Shown in pieces: positions 33,808 through 46,435 of a stretch of 64,000 nucleotides of DNA. The notes under the pieces were generated by a model, which saw nothing but the letters and a program-made list of their open reading frames with translations, was not told where the DNA came from and did no database searches. The DNA lies in contig BCIK01000001.1 of assembly GCA_039545295.1 (NCBI GenBank), forward strand, positions 1,054,001 to 1,118,000. Direction: 5' to 3'. The translations under genes and the position numbers were made by a program. This stretch comes from Udeniomyces pyricola. Its lineage: Eukaryota > Basidiomycota > Tremellomycetes > Cystofilobasidiales > Mrakiaceae. Numbering within the stretch: position 1 is the first letter of the stretch; each line of letters starts with the position of its first letter.

Positions 33808-35513
33808 TCAATACGGCCTGACCCTCTTAGGTCCTTGACCTCCGTACCCACCCCCACCACCACCTCTCTTTTTCCTCTCCTCATCTTCCTTGATCAGCTG
33901 CTCCGCCACGCTCAACTTTGGTTTCGAACCCAACGCGGCCGCGGCATGGGTCGTCGCGGCGTTCGTCAACGACGATGAAGAGGCACTCGTCTTGGCCGAC
34001 TTGAAGACGTTAGATGAACTGGGTGGGGCGGATCGTTTGAGCGGGTTTTGGAAAGAGAATTTCGGGGCAGCAGCTGGAGCAATAGGTGCTTGAGGCACAG
34101 AGATGGGACCTCCGGAGAGGTTTGAGGAAGATGGAGTGGGTCCGGAGGTTGAAGTGGGGGTGGAGGAAGAGGAATCAGATGAGGAGGCGGCGGTTTGGGG
34201 TTGAGTCGTCTCCTCCGCAACGGCAGATGAAGCGGGAGGTGAGGAAACCTTTGGCTTGGCTCCAAACGAAAAGGACAGTTTGACCTTCTCTCCCCCTTCA
34301 GTCATGGCTGGTCGAATGAGGCCTTGAGAAACAGAAGGACCACCCGAGGTTGCCGTGCTCGAGGAAGAACCCGTTGAGGAAGCAGCAGCAGCTTCAGATG
34401 CCTGGGCTCGGGCGATTTGTTCGGCAAGGAGTTTCCGTTGACGCTGTTCGTCGTCAGTGTCTTGGCGTTCTTTCTTGTTGATGGCATCCTGATGAAGCAT
34501 CAATCAGAGAGAATGACAAAGATGTGTTATGGACATGTGCGTGCGGATGGAAGATATATGAGAGGATGCAAGGCCGAAAGCCCAATGTCAGCAGCTGGAT
34601 CCACTCGAAACGCGCAGCCGAGACCCTATTATTTCCCCTCTCGACGACTTACCTGTCGAGCGAGCGCAGCCGGACTGTTGTCGACCCAAGAAATGAAAAA
34701 GCCTTTTTCGGTCTCGTCGACACGAACGACACCTTCTTTGCCGAGGTACTTGACAAACTCGGTCAACGTCGTCCATTTGGTGGCGTTCATGTGGATATGG
34801 TTCTTGTCTTGAATGTACTCTTGGTAGACTTGATTCGCTTGAATCCGTTTGGTGTTGTATCTGGAAAATGGAATGAGTCGACCAAAGAGATGATTAAGAT
34901 GGTATCGAAAGTACAAGCAAGTTGAGACTGTGAGCTGACAGCGGACCAAGCCAAAGACCAAGAAGCAAGAGGGTCGACCCCCCCATAGGGGAAAGCCGAT
35001 TGACTGACCTTCGGCTGAGCAGGACGATGAACTCGTCCATGAAATCCTTTGAGAAGCCGTCGATGTACGTTCCGGCACTCTCACCGACGACGAGCATTTG
35101 TCTCAGATGCTGGTGGAACGGCAGAGGGCGAATGAGAGTGAGCGAACCATGGGTCGAAAGAGGGGGAGCAGAAGGGTAGAAGAAGAAGTGGCAAGATAGA
35201 CGAAGAAAGCGCGGAAGGATGGCTAGGCAAACTGACAGCTTCGGTCGCGATATGACACTTGAATCCGTTGTCGTCTCGACATTGCTTCTGACACACTTGG
35301 CAGTACCATCGAAGGCGACCGAGACCTTTGGCCTTTGCGGCGTTGGCGACGGCTTTGCTGAATGAGGTGGAGGATGGATGGGTTGATTGAGCGAGCAGGT
35401 CAGTCAGTTAATGCGGATGGGATGGGATGGGATGGGATGGGGTGGGATGGAATCGGATGAAAACGATGGAGTCAAGGATGGACTGACGGGGTTCCAGCAG
35501 CAGCTTTGGCCAT
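33808..35513 (-). CDS. KIN17: Kin17-type zinc-finger nucleic-acid-binding protein
   Basis: Five exons (35488-35513, 35237-35357, 35009-35109, 34653-34860, 33808-34488) give 378 aa. The N-terminal half is close to the conserved Kin17 core. After TPKAVANAAKAKGLGRLRWY comes the C2H2 finger (CQVCQKQC...FKCHIATEAH), then the winged-helix-like domain with IHMNATKWTTLTEFVKYLG and VDETEKGFFISWVD. The C-terminal half is disordered (Ser/Thr/Ala-rich) with a Gly-rich, basic end; the KOW-type tail of animal Kin17 is not recognisable. Kin17 is a nuclear protein tied to DNA replication, damage response and pre-mRNA splicing (found in spliceosomal complexes). Exon 1 is 26 nt, and intron 1 contains a GATGG repeat tract. 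The gene is divergent from VPS26. Confidence 0.92.
35416..35450. repeat. (GGGAT)n tract in KIN17 intron 1
   Basis: Tandem GATGG/GGGAT units with one GGGGT variant, read directly. Similar units recur upstream of the gene around 35528-35545. On the plus strand the G runs could allow a G-quadruplex. Confidence 0.8.
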
Positions 35514-35766
35514 GATGGGATGATGTAGGATGGGATGGGATGGGGTGTATGAGGTCGATGGATGGGTGGTAGGTAGGTAGGTAGTGTATAACTAACTATA
35601 TGCGGTCGATCATCATGACCAGGATTAGGCCGGGCCCAACGCCATATCCATCATCCAACGCAGCCGACCAACGCCCACTCCATTTCCCACCCCGCCAGCT
35701 ACAGACCATAGCCATACCACCGCCGTCTCCCACACATCCCATCCCATCACAGCCCACACTTCCCAC
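35514..35766. promoter_or_regulatory. Divergent KIN17-VPS26 intergenic promoter region
   Basis: 253 bp between head-to-head starts, with GGGAT and TAGG repeats on the KIN17 side and a C-rich leader on the VPS26 side. Confidence 0.55.
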
Positions 35767-38400
35767 ATGGCATCTTGGCTTTCTTTCTCACAACCGATAG
35801 ACGTCGACGTCCGGCTCGAGGGCGAAGATCAACGCAAGCAAGTCGAGGTCAAGCTCGACAAGGATCGCAAGGATAACTGTCCCATTTACTTCGACGGCGA
35901 GGCCGTCATAGGTCAAGTATGCATCGTTCTTTCACTCGCCTTCTTATCGGTCGACTTTCATAGATAAAGCCTTCTCTCGTACTCGCAACGAACAGCCCCG
36001 CCCCCAGACTTAGACGCGCGATCCAAGCACTCGATCCTCGTCGCCTCCGTAGCACGTGTCGTTGTCAACCGAGAGGCTGATCCATCTCCCCAATCACCTC
36101 ACATCGTCCATCACGCTTCCTTCATCCAGGCTACAGTCAGAGTCCGGGATGGCAAGAAGCTGATACATGAGGGCATCAAGGTTGAGTTTGTACGTCAATG
36201 TTTGGGTTTGGAGCTGATAGATTTCCATCTTACCTTGCTCTCGTTCGCAGTCGTGAGGATGCTTGCTGATGATGTCGATCTGCTGCTTCCGCTTGGGTCT
36301 TACAGGTTGGCTCGATAGGTTAGCCATTACATCTCTACATCTTCTGCCCCTTGATGATAACTCAACTACTAAACAACTTTCATGAACTCGTTCCACCTGT
36401 CTTGATCGATGCAGAACTGTTCGTTCTCTCAAACACACTCGTGCCCAGAGACAATACCGGCTAGGAGGCCCGGACAATGGACCGACTTATAGCTAACATT
36501 CATTTGTCACCTGCTGCTGCCTACCTTTCTATCCACCTTTTCCACCACCACCACCTTCTCTATCTACTACACGTGATGCCTCTGTCTCCCGTCATCGCTA
36601 TCGCCAGTTTCTTTGACCGTGGCAATCACTACGAGTTCCTTTCACTCTCCCAAGAGCTCGCTGCCCCAGGCGAGATGCGTCAGGCCCAAACCTTTGACTT
36701 TAGTTTCAAGAATGTCGAAAAACAATACGAGTCGTACCAAGGGATCAACGTTAAGCTTCGGTGAGATCAGAGAATTGGCTTCTTGCTTTCCGGCCTCGTC
36801 CCGCCTTTATCACTTCTACAAGATGGGATTGAAAGCGACAGCCAGGTTCAGACCATTTGCTAACCCCGGCGTTCCCATCTACCCCACATGTCATTCCTCA
36901 CCTCTCGAACCTCCACCTCCGCATCCAACAGTTACTTCATTCGAGTCACCATCGCTCGTCGGATGGCTGATGTGACAAAGGAAAAGGACCTTTGGGTCCA
37001 CTCGTACCGCATGCCACCAGACAGCAACAACTCGATCAAGATGGAGGTCGGAATCGAGGACTGTCTGCACATTGAGTTTGAGTACAACAAGTCAAAGTCA
37101 GTCAAATTCGCTCACTTACCCAGAAGAGAGGTACAGTAGAGGTGTGTTCCAGTTGAGAGGTTGCATGCTGACATGATATTTTTTCCTCTCACTTTCTTGG
37201 GTACCTCTCTTCTCTGTCGGCCCTGAACCCCCCTTCCTTCTTTTTTTTAATCGTTAAGATATCATCTCAAGGACGTCATTGTCGGCAAAATCTACTTCCT
37301 TCTCGTCCGAATCAAGATCAAACACATGGAGCTCTCCATCATCCGACGGGAAACGACGGGGGCTCCCCCAAACCTGTACAATGAGAGCGAGACGATTACC
37401 AAGTTTGAGGTCAGTTTCCTCCTCGGGGTTTTCTTTTTTGTTTGTTTGTGTGTCTGTTCGTTTGTTTGGGAAGAGATAGGGAAAGGGAAAGGGAGAAATT
37501 TTTAGCCTTTGCTTCTCAGAGGAGAAGAACGAAGCTGAATTTGATGGACGCAAAGAAGAAGTATGAGAGGCTAGGTAGGAAAGTACGTGATCATTAATGG
37601 GTTTTATGCATCGGTTTCGTCGCATACTTCAATGTCCTTTTCCAGATTATGGATGGAGCACCTGTGCGAGGTGAGTACAGCTACGACTCTGACATCAGAT
37701 CAGAAACCCACCCTCACAAAATCACCCGGTTCTTTGCTTTATTCTTTTTTCCTGTTTCTTTTTCTCTTACTGACGTTTCTCTATTCGATCCATGTTTGTT
37801 GTTTCTTTAGGCGAAACGATCCCTATCCGACTCTTCCTCGGCGGGTTCGAGTTGACGCCGACGTTCCGGGACGTCAACAAGAAGTTCTCGGCGCGCTACT
37901 ACCTCAACCTCGTGCTGATCGACGAGGAGAACAGGCGGTATTTCAAACAGAATGGTGAGTTCTTTTGGGTAACGAAACACGAAAGGGGAAGGGGAAGAGA
38001 GGGGGGGGGCGGGTGAGGGTTTGGAGGTGAAGAGGGATAGATGGAAGAGACTCTATGCGGTCGATCGAGTGGGCGGAGTAGAACAGGTGGATCCGGGAGT
38101 ATCAGCTCAGGTTTTGAACAGTGGGAGGAGATTGGGGCAACTTGAGGCGGGGAACCTCCCATTGTCTCCTCTCCTTGCCTCATCCATCATCCTGTAGACT
38201 GACCCGAACCTCTTCCTCCCCCCCCCCCCCCCCTCCTCCTTCCTCAAACGTGGTCTCTCCTCTGATCGCCTTCCTTTCCCGGAACCTTTTCTTGCTCTTC
38301 TCGAAATCGTCGTTGCCCTTTTCTCTCTCTCTCTCTTTCGTCCCCTGCCCATCTCTGTCTTTCTACAGAAATCACCGTTTTTAGAATCCCGGAGAACTAA
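35767..38400 (+). CDS. VPS26: Retromer subunit Vps26
   Basis: Ten exons (35767-35916, 36130-36189, 36306-36318, 36415-36418, 36608-36760, 36932-37096, 37259-37409, 37646-37670, 37811-37954, 38369-38400) give 298 aa, the typical Vps26 length. The arrestin-like fold is recognisable through RVRDGKKLIHEGIKVEFVGS, IELFFDRGNHYEFLSLSQEL, GINVKLRYFIRVTIARR, NNSIKMEVGIEDCLHIEFEY, KDVIVGKIYFLLVRIKIKHM, IPIRLFLGGFELTPTFRDVN and YLNLVLIDEENRRYFKQ. Vps26 joins Vps35 and Vps29 in the retromer core that recycles cargo from endosomes. The conserved stretch FVGSIELFFDRGNH is encoded across four exons. Two of these are only 13 nt (36306-36318) and 4 nt (36415-36418). Without them the reading frame and the motif are lost. 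The intron after the 4-nt exon uses GTTCGT. Confidence 0.94.
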
Positions 38401-38973
38401 AGCAGCAGTCGCAGTGTGCTGAGGAGGGAAGCGGATGTACGGCCCTATCACCTTGGGCCGTAAGAGAGAGGAGGTAGATTGACAGACTGAGATGTGGGTT
38501 GAAGAGAGAGAGAGAGGTTCAATGATGATGTCATGGTTTTTTTTCTTTCCTTTTCTTCATCAGTACCTTTCATCGATCCCTGGGTTAATGCTTTTTGGTC
38601 TTTCTCTTCCCCTAGCTGACGTTCTTATGACCATCACGAACTCAACGAGTTCGAGCATTTCGACTTCGTTTTTCTTTCTTTTTTTAGGCTGACATAAACT
38701 GACGGTGCTGACAGACAACTTGGTCTGCAGCCCCCATTTGGTTCGGGGGTTCGGTGTTCATGTCTTCTGCTAGATTGGGTCTTGTTTTTCTTTTATGAGA
38801 GATGAATTTCAATCTGTGCAAACACATTGAGTTATTGGAAAACTATTCATTGTCAACACCCATCATAGTGTATACACCGCTTCGTCTCATCCTCACTCTT
38901 AGCCCCTCCCCCCCCCCCTTCCCCTTCTCCACCCCGCACACCAAGGACAAAAATATATATATAAAATAGAGAA
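38401..38973. other. Convergent intergenic region
   Basis: The 3' flanks of VPS26 and the MDR reductase. T-rich and C-rich patches are present; no gene is seen. Confidence 0.6.
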
Positions 38974-41480
38974 TCAAAGCTTCGCGACCTCCCGTCCATC
39001 CGTCTTGCCCTCAGCGACCTTGACGACCAACTTGCCCGTATTATCCCCCCTGAACAACGCAACCAACCCCCCTGGCAAATCTTCCAAGCTTCCTCCTCCA
39101 CCTTCACTCTTCAACACATGCGTCTTCACTTTGAGTTTCTTCTCTTGAACCCATCGCGCCAGTTGGGCTTCGGCCTCTTTGTACCGAGGGGCGTAGTCGA
39201 GGATGATGAAGCCTTGCATCGTGCCGCGTTGAGAGATGAGGTTTTGATAGGCTTTCAGACCGGCAATGTCGGACCCCTTGTTGTACTGATTTCGTATAAA
39301 AGATGTTGTTTTTTATTATTATTATCTTTGGTTAGAGATCAACTGTGTATCTGTATAACTCAAGAACGCCTCTGAAGAGCTGAAGACAGAGATGATTGGA
39401 TGGCGCAAGGCTTGTATGAAGCGGATAGATGGAATAGGGTGTGACGATGGAACGAACCTCTTCGATGGCGCCGCAGAGAACGATCCGGGCGTGCCGGTTG
39501 AGTCGCGTGAGGGCGAGATTCAAGATGGATCCTCTGAGACAGCCGAGATCATATGCGAGGATAAAAGGTGTATATAGAGGGAGCGAGAGAGTGAACAGGT
39601 GGGAAGAAGGGGGGGATGGGGAGAGGATGATGTGGAAAATATATTAATTGAGATCAATCAACAGATCCCACATACGTATCACATGTTGAGTTAACATGTT
39701 GATTCCCAAACAACCAGAACCACTTTCTCTCTCTTCTTCTCCCACTCACCCAACGTTGTCAAAGTACACGTCGAGGTAACCAACTTCCTTCTTGAACTGC
39801 GCCTTGAAATCGGCGTCTTTGTAGTTGATGGCTTTATGGACGCCGAGTTCGGATTCGAGCCACGCGCACTTCGCCGCGGATCCGGCAATGGCGATGACTT
39901 TGCAACCGAGGATAAGGCTACGTGGTCGTGAGCAAAGGAGGAAGGAAGTTGAAGCGAGACGTCATGCCCAAAAATCAAGGGAAAAAAAGGGATACGGGAT
40001 GTGGTATAGTGGAGGAGAATGAAAGTTGGTCAGAGATCAAGTTAGTGCTCTTTTTGTTCTGGGAGGGATTTCCTTTGAAGCAGGAACTATTATATGGAGG
40101 GTAGATGCAGAGGTCGGGCTTACCCGATTTGACACGCCACGCTTCCCGTCGCCTGGTGTATTCGTGTACAGAGATGGATACATGGATGTGAGTTAACAGA
40201 CTCGGTCAGAGGTTGTCGACGTCCGTCGCATCCCACTCAGCCTAAAGGATTCCGATCCCTCAACAGATCTTTGTCGTCTTGAAGTCATGATGATCAAGAC
40301 GAATAAAGTCTGGGGATATACAGGCCGTGGGTTTGGAAAATTAGTCATTGATGACGTACCCCAGCAGCGCCCGAAACGACAAGCGTCTCGCCCTTTTTAG
40401 GCCGACCGATGTCTGTCAGACCAAAGTAGGCCGTCAGGCCAGTCATGCCCAAAGCACCGAGAGTATCGATCGGAGATACACCTGGGTAAAGCCTAGGTGA
40501 TATGCCGGTTTGGATCAAACCGAGTGAACACACAGGAGATGCGTGATAAGCACAAGAGGACGATTGAATATCACGACGGAACAGTTCGAGGTAGACAAAC
40601 AGTCAATGTCGATGTACGGACCGAACGAGGGATAACTCTTTCGCTTCGATAGACATGTATTCGGCCCAACCTGATCGAAGAGGTACGATCAAGCCGAGCG
40701 AGACCAGGTTGTCGAAGCGTTAGTACAACCGTCATCTGTCATGATACGCACAGATTCTCTGTTACTTCTGCTTCCGTAGTCTCCACTGTGCAGTATCATG
40801 TTGGAAGCAAATCATACCTCCAAGGCCTTTGACCATATCGCCGACCTTGAACTTGGTCGATTTGGACACGACGACTGTGCCGAGCACAATGGATCGCATG
40901 ACTTCGTCGATCTGGACAGGGGCTGGATGAAGACACATGTGTGTCAAGACGGCATATGTTGATCAGTCATGAACCAAAGGAGCCGAAAAGAGAAGGGGTT
41001 TCAGGGTAGACAATGTGTGGGTTGAGAAGCACGTCGGAGTTAGATGGGAATATGAGATTTATAGTCTTACGGAGGTAACTAGAGAATAGGAGACAGTGGC
41101 AGAGACAGCACGTCAGTTCTTTCTTCTTCTTTATCGATACTTTTGTCTCAAAGACACGTCCGATTCATACGGCACATATCTTCCATCTTCTGCCGGCCCT
41201 CGAGAGGAGGTCACCGCGCAGTCTCATCTACAACACGATGCATTCGGTATGGGACACACTTTCTAGCGTCACTCAACCAAGCACGCATACTCGGTTCGAT
41301 TCCACACCACTCCACCCTGACCAACACGTTCCCTTCCTTGATCTCGCCTTCGCTCGGAATGGGTTGGTTCGTGAGTAGGTTAAAGGTCGAGGTCGGGGTG
41401 TTGAAGCTTGGGTCGACGTCTTTGAGTGGCCGCTGACGGAGGGTAATGATCTTTTGGGTGGGGGCTGAGGGACTGGGCAT
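38974..41480 (-). CDS. NADP-dependent alkenal/prostaglandin reductase-like MDR enzyme
   Basis: Nine exons (41260-41480, 41071-41078, 40818-40922, 40622-40670, 40360-40492, 40124-40152, 39750-39917, 39458-39533, 38974-39285) give 366 aa. This is a zinc-independent medium-chain reductase of the leukotriene B4 12-hydroxydehydrogenase / alkenal double-bond reductase group. Landmarks are VRVEWCGIEPSMRAWL, PPVQIDEVMRSIVLGTVV, YPGVSPIDTLGALGMTGLTA, the cofactor loop VVSGAAGATGSVACQIG, VYFDNVGGSILNLAL, RIVLCGAIEEYN and GFIILDYAPRYKEA. Such enzymes reduce alpha,beta-unsaturated carbonyls with NADPH in the cytosol and detoxify lipid-peroxide aldehydes; the real substrate is unknown. Exon 2 is only 8 nt (TTACCTCC) and supplies the Tyr-Leu of the ...YLPPVQ motif. 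Intron 8 uses a GTTCGT donor. Confidence 0.9.
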
Positions 41481-42130
41481 GGTTTTGGATGAGTAGAGTG
41501 GTAAGCTGAACTGATGTGAAGGGAGGGACAGATGGGTTGGGTTGGATTGGGAGTTGGGATTTGATGGATGAGAAGATGCGATGAGGGCGATAATGCAAAG
41601 TTAGACAGAGTCCTAAGTATGAAGGAGAGTGAGAGATTGAGCCGGTATTCCGATTGCCGCCCTTTCCATCTTCTCCGGTCGTCGGCCTGTCCCATATCCG
41701 ATAACCGGTCGTTCTTGCTCCAGCAGCTTCCTCAATTGTTTGCCTACAGTATCCATCTCACCCAGATCGCTCTCTCTCTCTCTCTCGACTCCGGCCCTCG
41801 GCACTCTTGATCAAATCCGTCACTCATATCGTGTGTCTCACGCTGTCTCGATGCTATGTTCCGGAAGTCTTCCAAAAGTCAAGCACGTACCGTCAACTCC
41901 GAGTTCACCCCTGTGCAAATTCTCATCCTCTCGATCATTTCCACAAGTCCATCACAACAGAAAAAAAAAGTGAAATAAGATAAAAAGGTGACCCCCAGCC
42001 TCATGGGATCTAACCCGAGTCGTCATTCCCCCCCCCCCCCCGCCCCCTCTTATCGCTTCAACCCTGTCAATCATTCCTTTCTTCCCCCTCTTCTCTCTTC
42101 CGCAATGATTCCTCTCGCGGACCCCGTTCC
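41481..42130. other. Intergenic region
   Basis: Promoter and leader side of the reductase gene and the 3' flank of threonyl-tRNA synthetase. A short CT repeat near 41770-41788 and a C run near 42030-42041 are visible. No gene is supported. Confidence 0.5.
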
Positions 42131-45100
42131 TTACTCGAGCTTGTTCTCCTTTCGCCTCTCATCCTTGAGGTTCTTGAGCTTCGTGACCATCTCGTCCAAC
42201 GGGACGGTGACATCGGCTCGCTGCTTCTGACCGACGTCGTCTCGGTTTCGGACGTTGACGGACCGACTGGATTCCTCTTGCTCGCCGACGACTGTAGCAA
42301 GGCGCGATGAATGAGTGATTAGACGAGGGAAATAAGAGGAAGGCGCGGACGATGATGGTCAAAGTTAGCAATCTATCTCGGCATCTCAGAAACGACGGAA
42401 GAAGAGTATGGGTAGACACATGAGGGAGCAGTGCAGGGAACGAAGGAGAACGACGCCAAAGCACAAGAACGTACCAAAGATGAAGTTCCACTGCGCAATC
42501 TCGGCGTTTCGGATCTTCTTCGGCAGGGTCTCTCCCGAGTCATCGACCTCGGCGTAGAAGCCCTCCTTCCAGAGCTTCTTCGAAACCTCACGAGCGTAGT
42601 CGTACTAACCGAAATTTGGTGTGGGGTCGTAGAAGAGAAGAAGATAACAGGTTTGAGCATGACCGCCCGACTAGTAACTAGGGGAAGATTTAAGGGAGAG
42701 AGAAGAGCATATGCGTAGACATGAAGCAAATGCACCCACGTATTTCTGACCAATAGGAACAACCATGATCTGTCGGGGCGAGAGCCAGAATGGCCTAATG
42801 AACAGGTCGGGTCAGACACGACATGATAAGGCGAAATAGGCGTCAAAAAAGCTCGATTCGCGGTCTCCTTTCATTGAGGGAGGAAAAGAGGAAAAGAGAC
42901 AAGAGACAAGGGCTAGTTGACAGCAGGAGAGAAATGACTCAGAGGCAAAGAGTGAAAGACGCACCACTTTCCAGCAAGGTGCTCGGTCAAGTTGGCGATG
43001 AATCGCTCGAGCGAACCAAGCATAGCTCGGTGAATCTGTGATCACACCGCATCAAGCAAACAGGATCACACGTTAGGAATGGCTTTGCACAGTAATGAAC
43101 GTCTCGTAGTCTGGCAGCACGATGAACACGGCGGACTGACCATGACAGGTCGCTCGACACCAGCTGACTTGTCAGGCCCAGCGTAGGTGAGCTTGAACTT
43201 TTCGGGCAATTGGAAGTCGAGCTGGAGAGTAGCAACTTGGTGCTCTCGCTTGAGGGCGTCAGTGACGTTGATGTCGATCTTGGGACCGTAGAACTGATGA
43301 ACACGTAGTCGGGTGTTGGAGAGAGAAAAAAAGAAGAAGAAAGAGTTGTCAACTAATTAGCGCTTATTTCCGAGAGGCCTCAACCTAGCTATCTCAACAG
43401 AACGAGATGCGAAACGATCGTGTTCGACGACAATCAAACTCACAGCGGCATCTTCTGGGAAGACCTCCCACTTTCCAGCCTGGTACTTGTTGAGCATCTC
43501 CTCGAGCGTCTTCTCCGCCTTGTCCCACACGGCAAGATCACCCATGAACTTTTTGGGGTTTCGAGTCGAAAGGCCAAACTTGAGCTCCATGCCGAATTTG
43601 CCATAGACCTTGTCGAGGAAGTCGAAGAGATTCTCCATCTCGGAACCGATCTGACCAAAAGGAAAGGCAAAGGAAAAGGGTATGGGGCAAAAGGTAGAAA
43701 CGGGGTAACGTCAGATTTGCGTCGAGCTAGAGACGCTAGCAACCAGTCTGTTCGAGCGTCCCTCTGTAAACCAATCACCAGCCAACATAATGGCTGCATC
43801 CAATCTAACGTACCTGGCTGGGCATGCAGAAGATGTGCGAATCGTCCTGCACAAACCTCCTCACCCTAGAAAGACCTCCCAAACTTCCGCTGGCCTCGTT
43901 CCTGTGAAGGACACCAAACTCAGCCAATCGAATGGGAAGCTCCTTGAACGATCGGGCGCGCGAGTCAAAGATGAGACAGTGACCGGGACAATTCATAGGC
44001 TTCAGGGCAAACTCGTCTTTGTCGACGTTGAGGAGGAACATGTCCTCCTTGTAGTTGTCGTAGTGACCAGAAGTCTTCCAGAGATCGACATTGAACATGT
44101 TGGGCGAGATGACTAAGGGGAAAGCAGACGCGTGTGAAAAACAAAGGACCCATCAGAGTTGATATTTTTGCCAGACAAGACTCCTGTAGTGGCATAAAGT
44201 GCAACGGAATGAGATGAGCAGGGAACGAACCCTCCGAGTAGCCTCGATCACGGTACTCCTCCTTGATGAAGTCGACAAGAGCGTTGTAGATTCGCATGCC
44301 GTGCGGGAGGAAGAATGGTGATCCAGGCGAAAGGTCATGGAACATGAAAAGCTCTTGCTCCTGTCGTATCAAGGAAAGCATTTGGTATGCAGTGTAGCAT
44401 ACGTGATAGCGCGGGAGAGCGTGAGTGGCTAGTTCTTCGATTCTCCTGATTTTTTGATTCAAGATACAATCGGCGTCGTTGCCCTGCAATAGATATTAAC
44501 GCACCTTGCCAATCTTTCGGTGGTTTCTCTTCTCAGCCTCCTCGAGCCACTTCTTGTGCTCGGTCATCTGCTTGGAGTCCGGGAAAGAAACACCGTAAAC
44601 TCGCTGGAGGGAGTCGTTGTTGGCGTCACCGAGGAAGTAGGCCGACGAGGACTTCATGACGGAGAAAGCCTTGATCTTGCCGGTGTGAGGAATGTGAGGA
44701 CCAAGGCAGAAATCGATGAGAGGACCTGTGAAGTTAAACGTGATAAAGAGGGCGAGTAAGCATTGTACGCAGCATCCTAAATGATGGACATCTCGGNNNN
44801 GNAGGAAGGGGGGGGGGGAGAAGGGGGATGATGTCTCACCACATCGGTAGACAGTCGAAGAGGTACCATCAGGAACCTGCTCCTGGATGAAGTGCGACTT
44901 GTATTTGTTATACTGCAGGGCACAATAGGGGTTAGTGAGCCTTGTATGGGGTCTATACACACAACCAGGCAGGACGACACAGAATGGATCTCACAGCAAA
45001 CATCTCGAGCAGAGCCTCCTTGGGCATCTCAACTCGCTCGAACGCCTGCTTCTCCTTGACAGCACCCTTGACGATAGTCTCAATGTTGGGCCAATCAGCA

Positions 45101-46435
45101 GGAGCAACAACTCTGTGCGACAGGAAGGAACACGGCAGAGCATACGAAGTCAAGGCACTTGTCAGCAACAGATTCTGCCTTTCTAAATTGAACGCGTATC
45201 TTGTTCATGGATCTTTCGAAGGATTGTAACGTACCGCTCGTTGTCGACCTTCATGTCGTAGAAGAATCCGTTGTCGATGGGAGGACCGTGACCGAGGCAG
45301 CAGCCCTCAAGGTGCCTCTCGCAGGCCTCTCCAAGAACGTGGGCGGACGAGTGCCAAAAGACAGCCTTGGCCTCCCCACTCGGGTGGTTGAAATCCATGA
45401 GCTCGAGCGAGCAGTTCTTCTCGAGGGGTCGGGTCAAATCCCAAAGGACTCCGTCAACCTTGGCAACGACGACCTTCTCCGAGAGCTGAGTCGAAATGGC
45501 CTGGGCGAGGGCGAATGGAGTGGTCTCGAAGGAGGTACCTTCTCGGGTCGAGCCATCCGGCAGAGTGACGGTGATAGGGGATCGAGGAGCCTCTGGAAAG
45601 AGTTTGACGGAGCAGGTTAAGAGTATGTGAACCAATAGAGATACCAACACAAGGTCGCGAGGCATCAGCAAAGATGGAGAAGAAATAGCAGATCAATTGG
45701 ACCGCTTGCGAAATCTCGGAGGTTCGTCGAGACCTCTCTACCGAACCGTAAGCCGGCTGCCGAAATCCGTTTGTGATTGGACGTACCGGCGAGCTTGTCG
45801 TTCTGAATCTTTTGCCACTTCTCGAAAAGGGCATGACGGGGAGCGACGAACGAGTTGGGCGGATCGAGCTATTGGATGGAGCCAAAGAGCAAGAACGGAT
45901 GAGTCAGAATTTGGTCTGACGAGCGTCAGAGATGGCCTCGACAGCAGCGACAACTATTCGAAGGCAACCAGAAGACTTTGCCGTTGATACCATAGGGAAC
46001 TTGGTCTCTTCCTTGTCCAGCTGATCAATCAACGAGCTCAACGCGTCAAATGGGCTGACTAACCTCAATCTTGGCCCCACCGCTGGGCTGACCCTTAACC
46101 TTCTTCTCCTTCTTCTCGCCGACCTTCTTCTCGTGAGCCTGAGCCTTGTTGGGCTGCTTAGCAAGGGTCTCCTTGTCGACAGCAGTGGCCGGAACGAGGG
46201 GATCCGAGGTGGTCTGCTCAGGGTGAGCGACGCCGGCGACGGCGGGAGCATCGGCCGCGGGGGGGACGACGGTGTTGGACGACATGTTGCGGGAAAGGGA
46301 AAGGGAAAGGGAGAAGGATGGGATGTGAGGTCGGATGTGAGGTTTAGCGAGCTGGTTGGCGAACGGGTGGACGGATGCGTTCCGAAGAATTCGAGGAGGA
46401 AGACTGAGTGAGCTCGTGAGGGTACGAAGCAGCAT
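42131..46435 (-). CDS. THS1: Threonyl-tRNA synthetase, possibly dual-localised
   Basis: Fourteen exons (46064-46435, 45787-45868, 45235-45592, 44995-45112, 44840-44912, 44505-44725, 44231-44360, 43814-44112, 43444-43650, 43141-43293, 42965-43035, 42740-42794, 42475-42604, 42131-42291) give 809 aa. Domains in order: a Lys-rich N-terminal extension, TGS ([20 protein letters not shown]), the second additional domain with [14 protein letters not shown], and the class II catalytic core. The core includes [20 protein letters not shown], motif 2 around [20 protein letters not shown], and motif 3 [21 protein letters not shown]-terminal anticodon-binding domain ([30 protein letters not shown]) follows. 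The first ATG (46435) opens a basic, Ser/Leu-rich presequence; a second in-frame ATG at 46285 starts the ordinary cytosolic form (759 aa). This suggests one gene serves cytosol and mitochondria. Ambiguous bases 44797-44802 are intronic. Confidence 0.94.
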
